A DNA stretch of 64,000 nucleotides, taken from positions 1,242,057 to 1,306,056 of the forward strand of contig JAGTJU010000001.1 in the NCBI GenBank assembly GCA_022184915.1, read 5' to 3'. How positions within the stretch are numbered: the first letter of the stretch is position 1; each line of letters begins with the position of its first letter. Origin of the DNA: Myxococcales bacterium (GTDB lineage: Bacteria; Myxococcota_A; Polyangia; Fen-1088). A program made the translations under genes and the position numbers. Below are positions 16,655 to 25,669 of the stretch, one piece after another. The notes under the pieces are model-generated. The model searched no databases and was not told where the DNA came from. It worked only from the letters and a program-made list of their open reading frames with translations.

Positions 16655-19600
16655 GGTGCAAGCTCGGGCGCCGCCGGGTCCCGCACCCCTGGCTTGGGCT
16701 TGCGGGTGACGAGCGTGTAAAACGCAGGCACCACGAAGAGGCTGAGCGGGGTGGACAGCAACATGCCGCCGATGATGGCCACCGCCATCGGTAGACGTGT
16801 CTCCGAGCCCGGTCCCAAGGCGAGCGCCGCGGGAACGGCGGCCATGATGGTGGCGAGGCTGGTCATCAAGATGGGGCGGAGCCTGACCGGCCCGGCCCTG
16901 TGCATGGCCGTCTCCGCGCTCAGCCGCCGACCGGCAGGCGCTTCGTCCCGCAGCTGATTGGCGTAGTCGACCAGGATGATCGAGTTCTTTTTCACGATCC
17001 CCATCAGCAGCAGCAGGCCGATCATGCTGAAGAGGTTGATCGTCACGCCCCAAAGGGCGAGCGCAAACAGCGCTCCCGCCATGGACAGTGGCAAGATCGT
17101 GAGCACCGTGATCGGGTGGATGAGGCTATTGAACTGTGACGCCAAAATCATGTAAGCCACCACCACGCCCAGCGCGAGGGCGAAGAGCAGGTCCCCCATG
17201 GATTCCTGGAATGTCACGCTCTGGCCGCCCACCACCACCCGGTAACCCGCAGGAAGCTTCCGTCCCAGGGCTTCCACGGCGGCCAGCGCCTCGGCTTGGG
17301 AGGACCCCGGCGCAACGTTGCCGAACACACTGATCGCGCGTTCTCTGTCGTTGCGGGTCACGGCTTGCAACGCGGGTCTCTCCTCGAACGTCACGAGGCT
17401 GCCCAGCGGAATCAGTTGCCCACTGCGGCTGCGTACGTTCAGCCTGTTGATGTCTTCGGGGCGCGAACGCTGGTTCGAGAGCAAGCGAAGCCGCACGTCG
17501 ATGCGGCGGCCGGCGGCGCTGTATCTGCCGGCCCGCACGCCGCCCACCAGCGCGTTGATGGCGACGGCCACGTCCTCCATCGAAACGCCCACGTCCGCCG
17601 CACGCGCCCGATCGGGTTCGATGCGCAGCTCGGGTGTACCCAGTTGATAATCGGTGTCCACGTCCACGGCATGGCCTGAAGCGACCAACGCGTCGGCCAT
17701 CTGTCGGCTGAGGGTAGTGAGCTGCTCCCATTCCGGGCCGCGCAGGGAGAACTCGATCGGAAAGCCCCGGCTGGCCGCAAAGCCCCGTTGCGACATGTCC
17801 TGAACGACCGCCCTCACGCCAGGGATGGTGTTCAGCTCCTTGCGTAGCTGGGCTGCCAGGACCCCTGCCGGCGGGCGGAGGTGCCGCGGCGCCAAGGTGA
17901 CGAACATCATGCCACTGTTGACCGCGCCGTCGCGAAAGCTTCCGATCACGGCGTAGACCCTGGCCACGTCCGGCCGGGCGAGCACCATGGTCTCAGCCTT
18001 CGTCACGAGGGCGTTCGTCTCCTCGAGGTCGGAGCCCACCGCGGTTTGAAGGCGGACCATCAATCGTCCCTGATCCTGCGAAGGCACGAACTCTTGCTTC
18101 AGAGTGCCTGAAGCGAAAGCGGCGCCTCCAAGCACGGCGGCGCCTGCAAGTAGTACGAAGCCCCGGCGGCGAAGCGCAGGTGAAAGCGCGCTCCCGTATC
18201 CCCGCGATACCCACGCGAACATCCCCTCGGCCCATCGGCCGAGCCCGCGTCGCGGTGTCGCATGGGATCGGGCGATGAGGCGCGCCGCGCGGGCGGGCGC
18301 GAGGGTGATGGCCTCGAGGTAGGAAAGCACCACGGCGATGCAGAACGTGATCCCGAACTCCAGGAAGAACCGCCCCACCACGCCGCGCATGAACACGACC
18401 GGTATGAAGATCGCCACCACGGCCAACGTCGCAGCGAAGGCCGCAAACTTGATCTCGTTCGTGCCCTCGATGGCCGCGGTGACGCCGTCTTTGCCCATGT
18501 CCCGGTGACGATGGATGTTTTCGAGGATCATGATGGCGTCGTCCACCACGATGCCCACAGCCAGCGCCAAGGCCAAAAGCGTGAACGTGTTGAGCGTGAA
18601 GCCCAGAAAGTAGATCGCGGCCACCGTGCCCATGAGCGACATGGGGATCGCCAAGATCACGTTCAAGGTCGCCGACAGCGAGCCCAGGAAGAGCCAGCAC
18701 ACGAGGGCTGTGAGCAGCACCGAGAGCCCCACCTCGAATTGAAGCTCGGCGACCGACTCCTCGACGAAGACGGTCGAATCGAAGTTGACGCCGATCTCCA
18801 TGCCGGTGGGCAGGTTTGGTCGAATCTCCTCGACCAGCGCCCGTACCGCCTGGGCCAATGCCACCGCGTTTGCGCCTCGCTGCTTCTTGATCCCGATGCC
18901 CTGGGCGGGTGTCCCGTTCACGCGGCTGTAGCGACGCAAGTCCTCGAAGCCGTCCTCCACGAGGGCCACGTCAAAGAGGTGCACGGGCACGCCCTCGACC
19001 TCGCGCACCACCATGTTGCGTAAAGTGTCGAGATCCAGCGCCTCTCCGAGAACGCGCACGCTGATTTCTCTGCCTTCCGCTTCGATGCGTCCCGCGGGCA
19101 GCTCGACGTGCTGGCGCGCCAGCGCTTGCACGAGGTCTTGCACCGTGAGCCCACGCCCCTCGAGGCGATCGGCGTCGATCCAGACGCGCACGGCCCGTTC
19201 GGGGAAGCCTCCCATGATCACCTCACCGACCCCGGGCAAGGTCTGCAGCTTCTCCTTGACCGCATAGCGGGCCGTATCGGCGAGCAGCTGGGGGGCAAAG
19301 GGGCCCGAGAGGCCCAGCCACATGATGGGCTGATCTTCGGGATTGGTCTTCGAGACCACGGGGGGATCCAGGTCGCGTGGCAGGCGCCGTCCCACCTGCG
19401 CGATCCGGGCCTGAACCTCCTGCATGGCCACGTCGACGTTGCGGGACAGGTCCAGCTCGACAGTGACAGTGGCGGTGCCCTGCCGCGATTGCGACGACAA
19501 AGAGCGGACGCCCTCGACCTGCGAGAGAGACTCCTCGACCAGCTCGACCACGTCCGACTCCATGGCCTCGGGCGCGGCCCCTTCCCAGCTCAGCGCCACG

Positions 19601-19737
19601 CTGATGACAGGGTGATCCACGTCCGGGTACTCGCTGATGCCGATGCGTCCCAGCGCCACGGCACCAAAGACGAGGGTGGCCGCCATGATCATCCAGGCCA
19701 GCACCGGGCGCCGGACACACAGCTCGGTCAGTGACAC
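16642..19737 (-). CDS. RND efflux transporter (AcrB/HAE1 type)
   Basis: This 1031-residue inner-membrane pump exports hydrophobic compounds by proton antiport. The N-terminus 'LTELCVRRPVLAW' is typical, with 12 predicted membrane segments, two periplasmic loops and the 'VGIVVDDAIMILENIHRH' block of TM4 with the proton-relay Asp pair. I chose GTG 19737 because a perfect GGAAGG site lies eight bases upstream and homologues start there; a GTG at 19770 is less likely. It is the last gene of the order tolC-like, adaptor, pump on the minus strand. The substrate is not predictable. Confidence 0.93.
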   Translation of the reverse strand: MSLTELCVRRPVLAWMIMAATLVFGAVALGRIGISEYPDVDHPVISVALSWEGAAPEAMESDVVELVEESLSQVEGVRSLSSQSRQGTATVTVELDLSRNVDVAMQEVQARIAQVGRRLPRDLDPPVVSKTNPEDQPIMWLGLSGPFAPQLLADTARYAVKEKLQTLPGVGEVIMGGFPERAVRVWIDADRLEGRGLTVQDLVQALARQHVELPAGRIEAEGREISVRVLGEALDLDTLRNMVVREVEGVPVHLFDVALVEDGFEDLRRYSRVNGTPAQGIGIKKQRGANAVALAQAVRALVEEIRPNLPTGMEIGVNFDSTVFVEESVAELQFEVGLSVLLTALVCWLFLGSLSATLNVILAIPMSLMGTVAAIYFLGFTLNTFTLLALALAVGIVVDDAIMILENIHRHRDMGKDGVTAAIEGTNEIKFAAFAATLAVVAIFIPVVFMRGVVGRFFLEFGITFCIAVVLSYLEAITLAPARAARLIARSHATPRRGLGRWAEGMFAWVSRGYGSALSPALRRRGFVLLAGAAVLGGAAFASGTLKQEFVPSQDQGRLMVRLQTAVGSDLEETNALVTKAETMVLARPDVARVYAVIGSFRDGAVNSGMMFVTLAPRHLRPPAGVLAAQLRKELNTIPGVRAVVQDMSQRGFAASRGFPIEFSLRGPEWEQLTTLSRQMADALVASGHAVDVDTDYQLGTPELRIEPDRARAADVGVSMEDVAVAINALVGGVRAGRYSAAGRRIDVRLRLLSNQRSRPEDINRLNVRSRSGQLIPLGSLVTFEERPALQAVTRNDRERAISVFGNVAPGSSQAEALAAVEALGRKLPAGYRVVVGGQSVTFQESMGDLLFALALGVVVAYMILASQFNSLIHPITVLTILPLSMAGALFALALWGVTINLFSMIGLLLLMGIVKKNSIILVDYANQLRDEAPAGRRLSAETAMHRAGPVRLRPILMTSLATIMAAVPAALALGPGSETRLPMAVAIIGGMLLSTPLSLFVVPAFYTLVTRKPKPGVRDPAAPELAPHAS

Positions 19738-19777
19738 GGGGTTTGTCCTTCCGTTTGGCTCCGCCGACACCCCATCG

Positions 19778-21004
19778 TCAGGATCCCTTGGGGGCGCTGT
19801 CGGCCACCTTGACGGAGGCGCCGTCGCGAAGGGCTTCGGCCCCGCGAATCACGAGCCGCTCTCCGGGTACGAGGCCCTCTTTCACCTCGACGCGCCCATC
19901 GGAGGTGCGCAGACCGAGGGAAAGGCGTCTTTCCTCGGCTTTCCCGTCCTTGATCACGAACGCGATGAAGCCTTTTTCACTGGGACGAATGGCCGACTCC
20001 GGGATGGTGGGCTGTCCGGTGGGAGCGCTTTCGCCGAGGGCCGCCAGCTGACGCTCGCGCTCGCCGAGACGGGCGGTGACGCGGGCGAAGGCGCCCGGAC
20101 GAAGGGCGGGCGAGCTCGAGCGCTCCACCTCCGCCGCGATGGGGACCTGCCGGGTTGAAGAATCTGCGACCTGCGCGATGTGCGTGATCTTGGCGGCGTA
20201 GGATTCTTCGGTTTCACCCACCGTGAACGCTACCCGTTGGCTTCTCGTCAGGCTCGTGGCCGCTTCGGGCGGAACGGAAAAGCGCAGCAGCAGGGGATCG
20301 CGTTGCACGAGCGTGGCAAGCACGGTGCCGGGCTGGACGTACTGCCCCGTCTGGATGTTGCGCGTTTCGATGATGCCTTTGACGGGGGCGCGTACGAAGG
20401 CATCCCGCAGGTTCAGGTCGGCGGCGCCCAGGGCGGCTTCGGCAGCCGCCACCTCGGCCTCGGCCGTGGCGACGCGGGTCTTCCACGTGGCGACCTCTTC
20501 CCCCGGGATCAATCCCGGCGTCTTTTGCACGGCGGACTGTCGTCGCTCGAGACCGGCGAGCGCGTCGGCGCGGGCGGCCTTGGCTTTTGCAAGCGCGGCT
20601 CGTTCCGCGTCGAGCGCCAGCTTGAAGCGTCGAGGTTCGATCTCCACCAGCACCTGGTTCGTCACGACGGCGTCGCCTTCACGGAAGCGCACCCTTTCGA
20701 CTACGCCCGCCACGCGCGACGTGACTTGGAGGGTCTCGAACGCCTCGAGGGAGCCCACCACGCGCACCACGTAGTCGACGTTCTGCACGGTCACACTTTC
20801 GACCTCCACAGGGAAGGCGACCGGCCCTTGGCGTCGGGCCTGCGGAGGCTCGGCGCGTCGGCCGCTACAGCCCGGGGCCAAGGCCAGCGCGACGAATAGC
20901 GCGAGGCCGACGGCGAGAATGCAGGCCCCCCGCGAAGTGTTTCGGCGCGAAGCGTTTCGGCACGAAGCGTTTCGGGTGGGTAAGTCGTGAAGGGGCACGG
21001 TCAT
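19778..21004 (-). CDS. RND periplasmic adaptor lipoprotein
   Basis: This 408-residue membrane-fusion protein has a lipobox-like LAPGC after an unusually long basic n-region. The usual adaptor order follows: beta-barrel/lipoyl start ('VEVESVTVQNVDYVVRVVGSLEA'), a helical hairpin at about 100-185, the second lipoyl half ('APVKGIIETRNIQTGQYVQPG') and C-terminal barrel domains. It bridges the pump and the outer-membrane channel. ATG 21004 overlaps the stop of the channel gene by four bases (ATGA), giving translational coupling. The n-region contains a 15-bp tandem repeat. Confidence 0.92.
   Translation of the reverse strand: MTVPLHDLPTRNASCRNASRRNTSRGACILAVGLALFVALALAPGCSGRRAEPPQARRQGPVAFPVEVESVTVQNVDYVVRVVGSLEAFETLQVTSRVAGVVERVRFREGDAVVTNQVLVEIEPRRFKLALDAERAALAKAKAARADALAGLERRQSAVQKTPGLIPGEEVATWKTRVATAEAEVAAAEAALGAADLNLRDAFVRAPVKGIIETRNIQTGQYVQPGTVLATLVQRDPLLLRFSVPPEAATSLTRSQRVAFTVGETEESYAAKITHIAQVADSSTRQVPIAAEVERSSSPALRPGAFARVTARLGERERQLAALGESAPTGQPTIPESAIRPSEKGFIAFVIKDGKAEERRLSLGLRTSDGRVEVKEGLVPGERLVIRGAEALRDGASVKVADSAPKGS
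20931..20975 (-). repeat. 15-bp tandem repeat, three copies, in the adaptor signal sequence
   Basis: Three contiguous 15-base units (20931-20945, 20946-20960, 20961-20975), each CRCGAAGYGTTTCGG on the plus strand, differ at only two positions. Read on the minus strand they encode RNASC, RNASR and RNTSR in the n-region of the adaptor's signal sequence. Copy-number change would keep the reading frame. Confidence 0.85.
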
Positions 21005-22368
21005 GAGTCTACTCCGGGTGGCCACTCACCCAGGGCCACCTTCAGGTCGAAAAAGGCCACCGCCAGGGCGTAGCGATCCCGTGCGGCGGTGACCTCGGCC
21101 TCGAACTGTTGCAGGTTCGCGTCGGCCACCTCGAGGGCACGGACCAGGCCCTGTCGGTATAGCTCCGCCGTTTCCTGTGCGTGTCGTGCGGCTCGTTCGC
21201 GGGCGCGCCGCGCGGCTTCTTGCGTGGCGCGCGCGTTTTCGAGTGCCAAGCGCGCTCGCTGCACGTCGAGCGCAACGTCGCGTGTACGCGCTGCTTGGCC
21301 CAGGCGTTCCGCGCTGGCCTGCGCTTGTCGGTCGCGGGCTTCGGCGCTGCGAACGCCGCCGTCCCAAAGAGGCCACGTCAAGGTCGCGGAGCCCTGCCAG
21401 TCGAAGGTGCGGCCCGCCAGCCCGGGCTCGTTGGTGTACCGCCCGAGCAGCTGGCCGCCCAGGCGGGGAACGAGCCGCAAGGCCGGCTCTTTGGCGGCTT
21501 CCTCCGCCGCCAGCACGCGCTTTGCGCCAGCTTCCAGATCGAGCCGTCGTCCCCGGCCTCGTGCCACCTGGACGTCGAGCGGCGCAAGGGTCTGGTCTGC
21601 CGCTGCCGCCAGCAAAGACTCGGGCGTGGCGAGGGGCGTTTCGACGGAGGCCACCAGAAGGTGCCCAAGCTCAGTTTTGGCGAGCTGCAACTGGCCGTGC
21701 GCCAAAGAGACCTCACGCTCGGCGTTCGCCACCTCGAGCTCACCGCGCGTGACGTCGTTGGAGCTGACGAGGCCGGCTTCGGCGCGTGCGGCCGCGTCGC
21801 GCAGCCGCTCCTGCGCGAACGCCAGCCGCCGTTCCGCAGCCAACGCGATCTCCTGAGCCGAGAGCACCATCACGAACGCATCCGCGGTCTCGAAGCCCAC
21901 CAGCCGGCGCTGCTCCGTGGCGGTGAGCGCGGCGGCCTCCTGTTCGAGCAGGGCTTGCCGGTAAAGGGGGATGCCCCCTAGCCACAGAATCGGGACGTTC
22001 ATCACCGCCGTGCCCGACAGGGCGTTGTAGCGTTGCACCACCACATCTCTGCCGCCAATCGCGCGCACGATTTGCCGGGGTCTACGGGTGTAGGTCCCGG
22101 TGACGTCGAACTCCGGGAAAAAAAAGGCGCGGGCGCGGCCTCGACGAGCCTCTGCGGCGTCGGCCTCGTAGCGCGCCTGTCGGACGCGTTCGTCCCGGCT
22201 CATCGCCAGGCGAATGGCGTCTTCGACGGTCAAGCCGGTCGTGGAGGGGCGTTGTGCGGGAGGTGGCAGGTCCGCGGCGGGGCGATCGGTCTCCTGCGCC
22301 TGCGCCGGGGCGCAGCTCACCAGCCCCAAAAGGGCAAGGGCGAAGGGGCTCGGACCGGGGAGGCGCAT
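21001..22368 (-). CDS. TolC-family outer-membrane efflux protein
   Basis: This 455-residue protein has a signal peptide of about 25 residues. Two tandem halves of the TolC family follow, each with long coiled-coil helices rich in Ala/Glu/Arg. The first half contains 'LTVEDAIRLAM' and the second 'LDVQRARLALENARA', both typical openings of OEP repeats. It forms the trimeric outer-membrane channel of the tripartite pump encoded by the next two genes. It is the first gene of the operon; ATG 22368 is used. Confidence 0.9.
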   Translation of the reverse strand: MRLPGPSPFALALLGLVSCAPAQAQETDRPAADLPPPAQRPSTTGLTVEDAIRLAMSRDERVRQARYEADAAEARRGRARAFFFPEFDVTGTYTRRPRQIVRAIGGRDVVVQRYNALSGTAVMNVPILWLGGIPLYRQALLEQEAAALTATEQRRLVGFETADAFVMVLSAQEIALAAERRLAFAQERLRDAAARAEAGLVSSNDVTRGELEVANAEREVSLAHGQLQLAKTELGHLLVASVETPLATPESLLAAAADQTLAPLDVQVARGRGRRLDLEAGAKRVLAAEEAAKEPALRLVPRLGGQLLGRYTNEPGLAGRTFDWQGSATLTWPLWDGGVRSAEARDRQAQASAERLGQAARTRDVALDVQRARLALENARATQEAARRARERAARHAQETAELYRQGLVRALEVADANLQQFEAEVTAARDRYALAVAFFDLKVALGEWPPGVDS

Positions 22369-22437
22369 GGGCGCCTCGTTTCTACACGGATTTTCGCTCG
22401 TGCGCCCCCGCGGGCGCCTACGCCTTGGGCCCCGCGG

Positions 22438-25125
22438 TCACAGCGGGACGTTACGAAGATCACACGTGACCCGCGTGAGCGCGGGCTCGTCCGGATGGTC
22501 CCGCAGCACGAAGCCCAGCGTTCGTACCAGGTTCAGCATGGCGCTGTTGGTGCCCATGACGTCCCCTTGGATCGTCTTGATGCCGCGCCGCCGGGCGACA
22601 TCGAGCAGCCGCTGCATCAACAGGGTCCCCACGCCCCGGTTCTGCCACGCATCGCCGACTACCAGAGCAAACTCGGCGCTGCCGTCGTCGCCCTGACAAA
22701 TGTACCGGGCCACGCCCGCCTCGGTGCGTTCGTCCTCGGTCACAGCCACGAGGGCCATCTCCCGGTCGTAGTCGATCTGCGTAAAGCGGACCAGCATCGT
22801 GGGCGTGAGCTCGCGAAAGCTGTGCATGAACCTCGCGTACTTTGATTCTTCCGAGAGGGTGCGGACGAATTCTGCCTCCAGGGTGGCGTCTTCCGGCCGG
22901 ATGGGGCGTACGAGGATGTCGGTGCCGTCTGTCAGCTGGGCGCGCATTTCGAGGTGCGCAGGGTAGGGGTGGATGGCCATGTGGCTGTACGGCGCGCTCG
23001 CGGGCGCCACGGGGGCCACCCGCAAGCGGGCGTCGACCACCACGGCGTGCTCGTCGTCGGCCATGAGCGGGTTCAGATCCATCTCCACCACGTGTGGCAG
23101 TTCACAAACCAGCTCCGAAACGCGCAGGAGCACCGCTTCGATGGCCTCGAGCTTTACGGCGGGAAGGTTGCGGTAAGCCCCGAGAAGGCGGCTGACCCGG
23201 GTGCGTTCGATGAGCCGCCGGGTGAGCGTGGCGTTGAGCGGCGGTAAGGCCACCGATCGGTCGCGCATGATCTCCACGGCGGTGCCACCTGCGCCAAAGG
23301 CAATGACGGGACCAAACGAGGCGTCTCGTGACACCCCCACCAGGAGCTCGCGCCCGTGCCGCATGGGGCTCATGGGTTCGATCGTGACGCCGTCGAGCTC
23401 TGCGTCGGGTTGGGCGCGCTTCACATCGGCCATCATCTGCGTGTAGGCATGCCGCACGTCCGCTGCCGTGCTGATGTTCAGCTTGACGCCCCCCACGTCG
23501 GTCTTGTGTGTGATGTGGGCGGAGTTGATCTTCATCGCCACGGGAAAGCCAATGGTCTCCGCGGCCACCAGGGCTTCGCTGGCCGAGCGCGCGTGGACCA
23601 GTGGTAAGGCAGGAATGTGGAAGGCCCGCAGCACCGCCCGGGCCTCGGCGCCGCCCAACCACGCCCGTCCTTGGGCGAGGGCCCCCTCGATGATGAGCCG
23701 CGCGCCTTCGACGTCGGGTGCGCGGGCGTCGGTTCGGGGACCGGGCACCTCGAGCAGCATCGTTTGGTTGCGCCGAAAGCGGGCCAGCGTGGCGAAGGCC
23801 TCCACGGCCGCTTCAGGGGTGCGAAAGTGGGGGATTTTGGCCTCGCCGAACGAGCGCCAGGCTTGATTCACCTGTTCGTCCCCCATAAAGCAGGTGAGGA
23901 GGGGCTTGTGATGCTTGGCGGCCGTGGTGATGAGGGTGTGCGCCACCTCGGAGGGCTCGGTCATGGCCTGCGGGGTCAGGATGACCAGCACGCCATCGAC
24001 GGCGGCATCATCCAGGCAGGCTTGCACCGCGTGTTCGTAGCGGGCCGGGGGGGCGTCGCCCAAGACATCGACAGGATTTCCGTGGGACCAGGCCGGCGGC
24101 AGGTGCTGGTCGAGTGCGTCGAGCGTCGAACGAGACAGCGAGACCACCTCCACGCCCAGATCCACCGCGCGATCGGTCGCCATGACGCCGGGCCCTCCTG
24201 CGTTCGTCACGATGGCCAACCTGTTGCCCTGCACCCGGCACCCGGACGCCAGCGCCTGCGCGGTGGAAAAGAGCTGGCCGATCGAGGGCACCCGCACCGC
24301 ACCTGCCCGTGCGAGGGCCGCATCGAACGCGTCATCGGAACCGACGAGGGCCCCCGTGTGGGAACGGGCCGCTTTCGAGGCCGCTTCGTGACGACCCGCT
24401 TTCAGCACCACGACGGGCTTCATGCGCGCCGCAGCCCGCAGCCCCGACATGAACCGCCGCGCGTGCCGAATGCCCTCCACGTAGAGCAGGATGCTCGAGG
24501 TCTGTTCGTCGAGAGCGAAATAGTCGAGCATGTCGCCGAAGTCGATGTCCGCCGCTTCGCCGATCGAAACCAGGGCCGAAAAGCCGATGCCCCTCGGCGC
24601 GGCCCAATCGAGGATGGCGGTGCAGAGCGCTCCCGACTGCGAGACCAGCGCGAGATTTCCCGCATGGGCCTGGCCCTTGCCGAAGGTGGCATTGAGCTTC
24701 GCGTGGGGGGCCAAAAGGCCCAAGCAGTTCGGTCCCAGCACCCTCACGCCGTGATGGTGTGCGTGCGCGAGCAAGCGCTCCTCGAGCGCCGCGCCCTTGG
24801 GCTCGCCTTCACGGAATCCAGCGGACAGCACGATCGCTGCGCCGATTCCTCTACGTCCGCAGGTCTCGATGAGCTCTGGCACCGTGGCAGCGGGTGTCCC
24901 GATCACGGCCAGATCCACGCTGTCGCTGATGTCGTCGAGACGGCGCACGCAGGGAATGCCACCCACCTCGCGGTGCTTGGGATTCACAGGGTAGAGGGCG
25001 CCCGCGAATCCCGAGGCCTGCAGATTTGCCAAAACCTGGCCCGCCACCGAGGAGGCCCGCGGGCTTGCGCCCACCACCGCCACACTGCGTGGACGGAAAA
25101 ACGTATCGAGTGAGTGCTTTTCCAT
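22438..25125 (-). CDS. Pat-like acyl-CoA synthetase (NDP-forming)/GNAT acetyltransferase fusion
   Basis: This 895-residue protein has a CoA-binding domain (about 8-130, 'SVAVVGASP'), succinyl-CoA-synthetase-like domains (about 150-450), an ATP-grasp domain (about 480-690) and a C-terminal GNAT domain (about 735-890, acetyl-CoA loop QNRGVGT). This is the layout of the lysine acetyltransferase Pat/YfiQ, which acetylates and silences acetyl-CoA synthetase. The synthetase-type catalytic His (His 256 in RSHTGAL) is present here. In the enterobacterial acetyltransferase the synthetase part is reported to be inactive, so this protein could retain acyl-CoA synthetase activity as well; that is inference. 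It is monocistronic, with ATG 25125. Confidence 0.85.
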   Translation of the reverse strand: MEKHSLDTFFRPRSVAVVGASPRASSVAGQVLANLQASGFAGALYPVNPKHREVGGIPCVRRLDDISDSVDLAVIGTPAATVPELIETCGRRGIGAAIVLSAGFREGEPKGAALEERLLAHAHHHGVRVLGPNCLGLLAPHAKLNATFGKGQAHAGNLALVSQSGALCTAILDWAAPRGIGFSALVSIGEAADIDFGDMLDYFALDEQTSSILLYVEGIRHARRFMSGLRAAARMKPVVVLKAGRHEAASKAARSHTGALVGSDDAFDAALARAGAVRVPSIGQLFSTAQALASGCRVQGNRLAIVTNAGGPGVMATDRAVDLGVEVVSLSRSTLDALDQHLPPAWSHGNPVDVLGDAPPARYEHAVQACLDDAAVDGVLVILTPQAMTEPSEVAHTLITTAAKHHKPLLTCFMGDEQVNQAWRSFGEAKIPHFRTPEAAVEAFATLARFRRNQTMLLEVPGPRTDARAPDVEGARLIIEGALAQGRAWLGGAEARAVLRAFHIPALPLVHARSASEALVAAETIGFPVAMKINSAHITHKTDVGGVKLNISTAADVRHAYTQMMADVKRAQPDAELDGVTIEPMSPMRHGRELLVGVSRDASFGPVIAFGAGGTAVEIMRDRSVALPPLNATLTRRLIERTRVSRLLGAYRNLPAVKLEAIEAVLLRVSELVCELPHVVEMDLNPLMADDEHAVVVDARLRVAPVAPASAPYSHMAIHPYPAHLEMRAQLTDGTDILVRPIRPEDATLEAEFVRTLSEESKYARFMHSFRELTPTMLVRFTQIDYDREMALVAVTEDERTEAGVARYICQGDDGSAEFALVVGDAWQNRGVGTLLMQRLLDVARRRGIKTIQGDVMGTNSAMLNLVRTLGFVLRDHPDEPALTRVTCDLRNVPL

Positions 25126-25317
25126 GTCCGCACCCGTAGCTTAGCGGATCGGGGCGGGACATGGCGTCAGGTCGCCGCCCGAAGGGCAGCCTGGGAATGA
25201 TGCGCAACAAAAACAAGAGGTTCCCGGACGGGAGCCAAGATTTTCATCTCGGCCCCCATCCGGGTGACGAACGGGCCCTCGTTTCCCATTCGTCGAACCA
25301 AATTCACCAGACCACGC

Positions 25318-25527
25318 TCATTCCTCTAGTACCAGTAGCACCACCTCCCCGACGTCGATGCGTCGTTTGACGTTGTCGTTGTTGAGAAGCGGCCGTGCCT
25401 CTGACGACTCCGCGGATTCTCTTTCCTCCTTCGCCTTCACCTTCCGGTCTCCGCGTGCGTTGACCAACCCGCCTCCCGTGAGCAACACTCCCAACCCTCC
25501 CATCGCCACCCATCCGTAGACTTTCAT
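25318..25527 (-). CDS. small membrane or secreted protein, unknown
   Basis: This possible 69-residue protein has a hydrophobic N-terminal segment (about residues 3-24, Gly/Leu/Val-rich), a highly charged Lys/Glu stretch, and a C-terminal beta-like end 'GEVVLLVLEE'. The frame stays open upstream to 25731, but ATG 25527 gives a sensible signal-anchor start. No strong ribosome-binding site is visible. It is divergent from the MYXO-CTERM gene. The call rests on composition only, and the gene may not be real. Confidence 0.4.
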   Translation of the reverse strand: MKVYGWVAMGGLGVLLTGGGLVNARGDRKVKAKEERESAESSEARPLLNNDNVKRRIDVGEVVLLVLEE

Positions 25528-25669
25528 GGTTTGTCTCGTGTGCTGCTCTCTATGGTTTTGTTTTACCCGGTGGGCGGTTTCGGACACCAGCGGGGCTCTG
25601 TAAAACGTGTGTGCGTTCTTCGTAACGCGGCTGTTTCGCCGTGAAGGGAAGGGGGTAAAGCCTCGGCCT

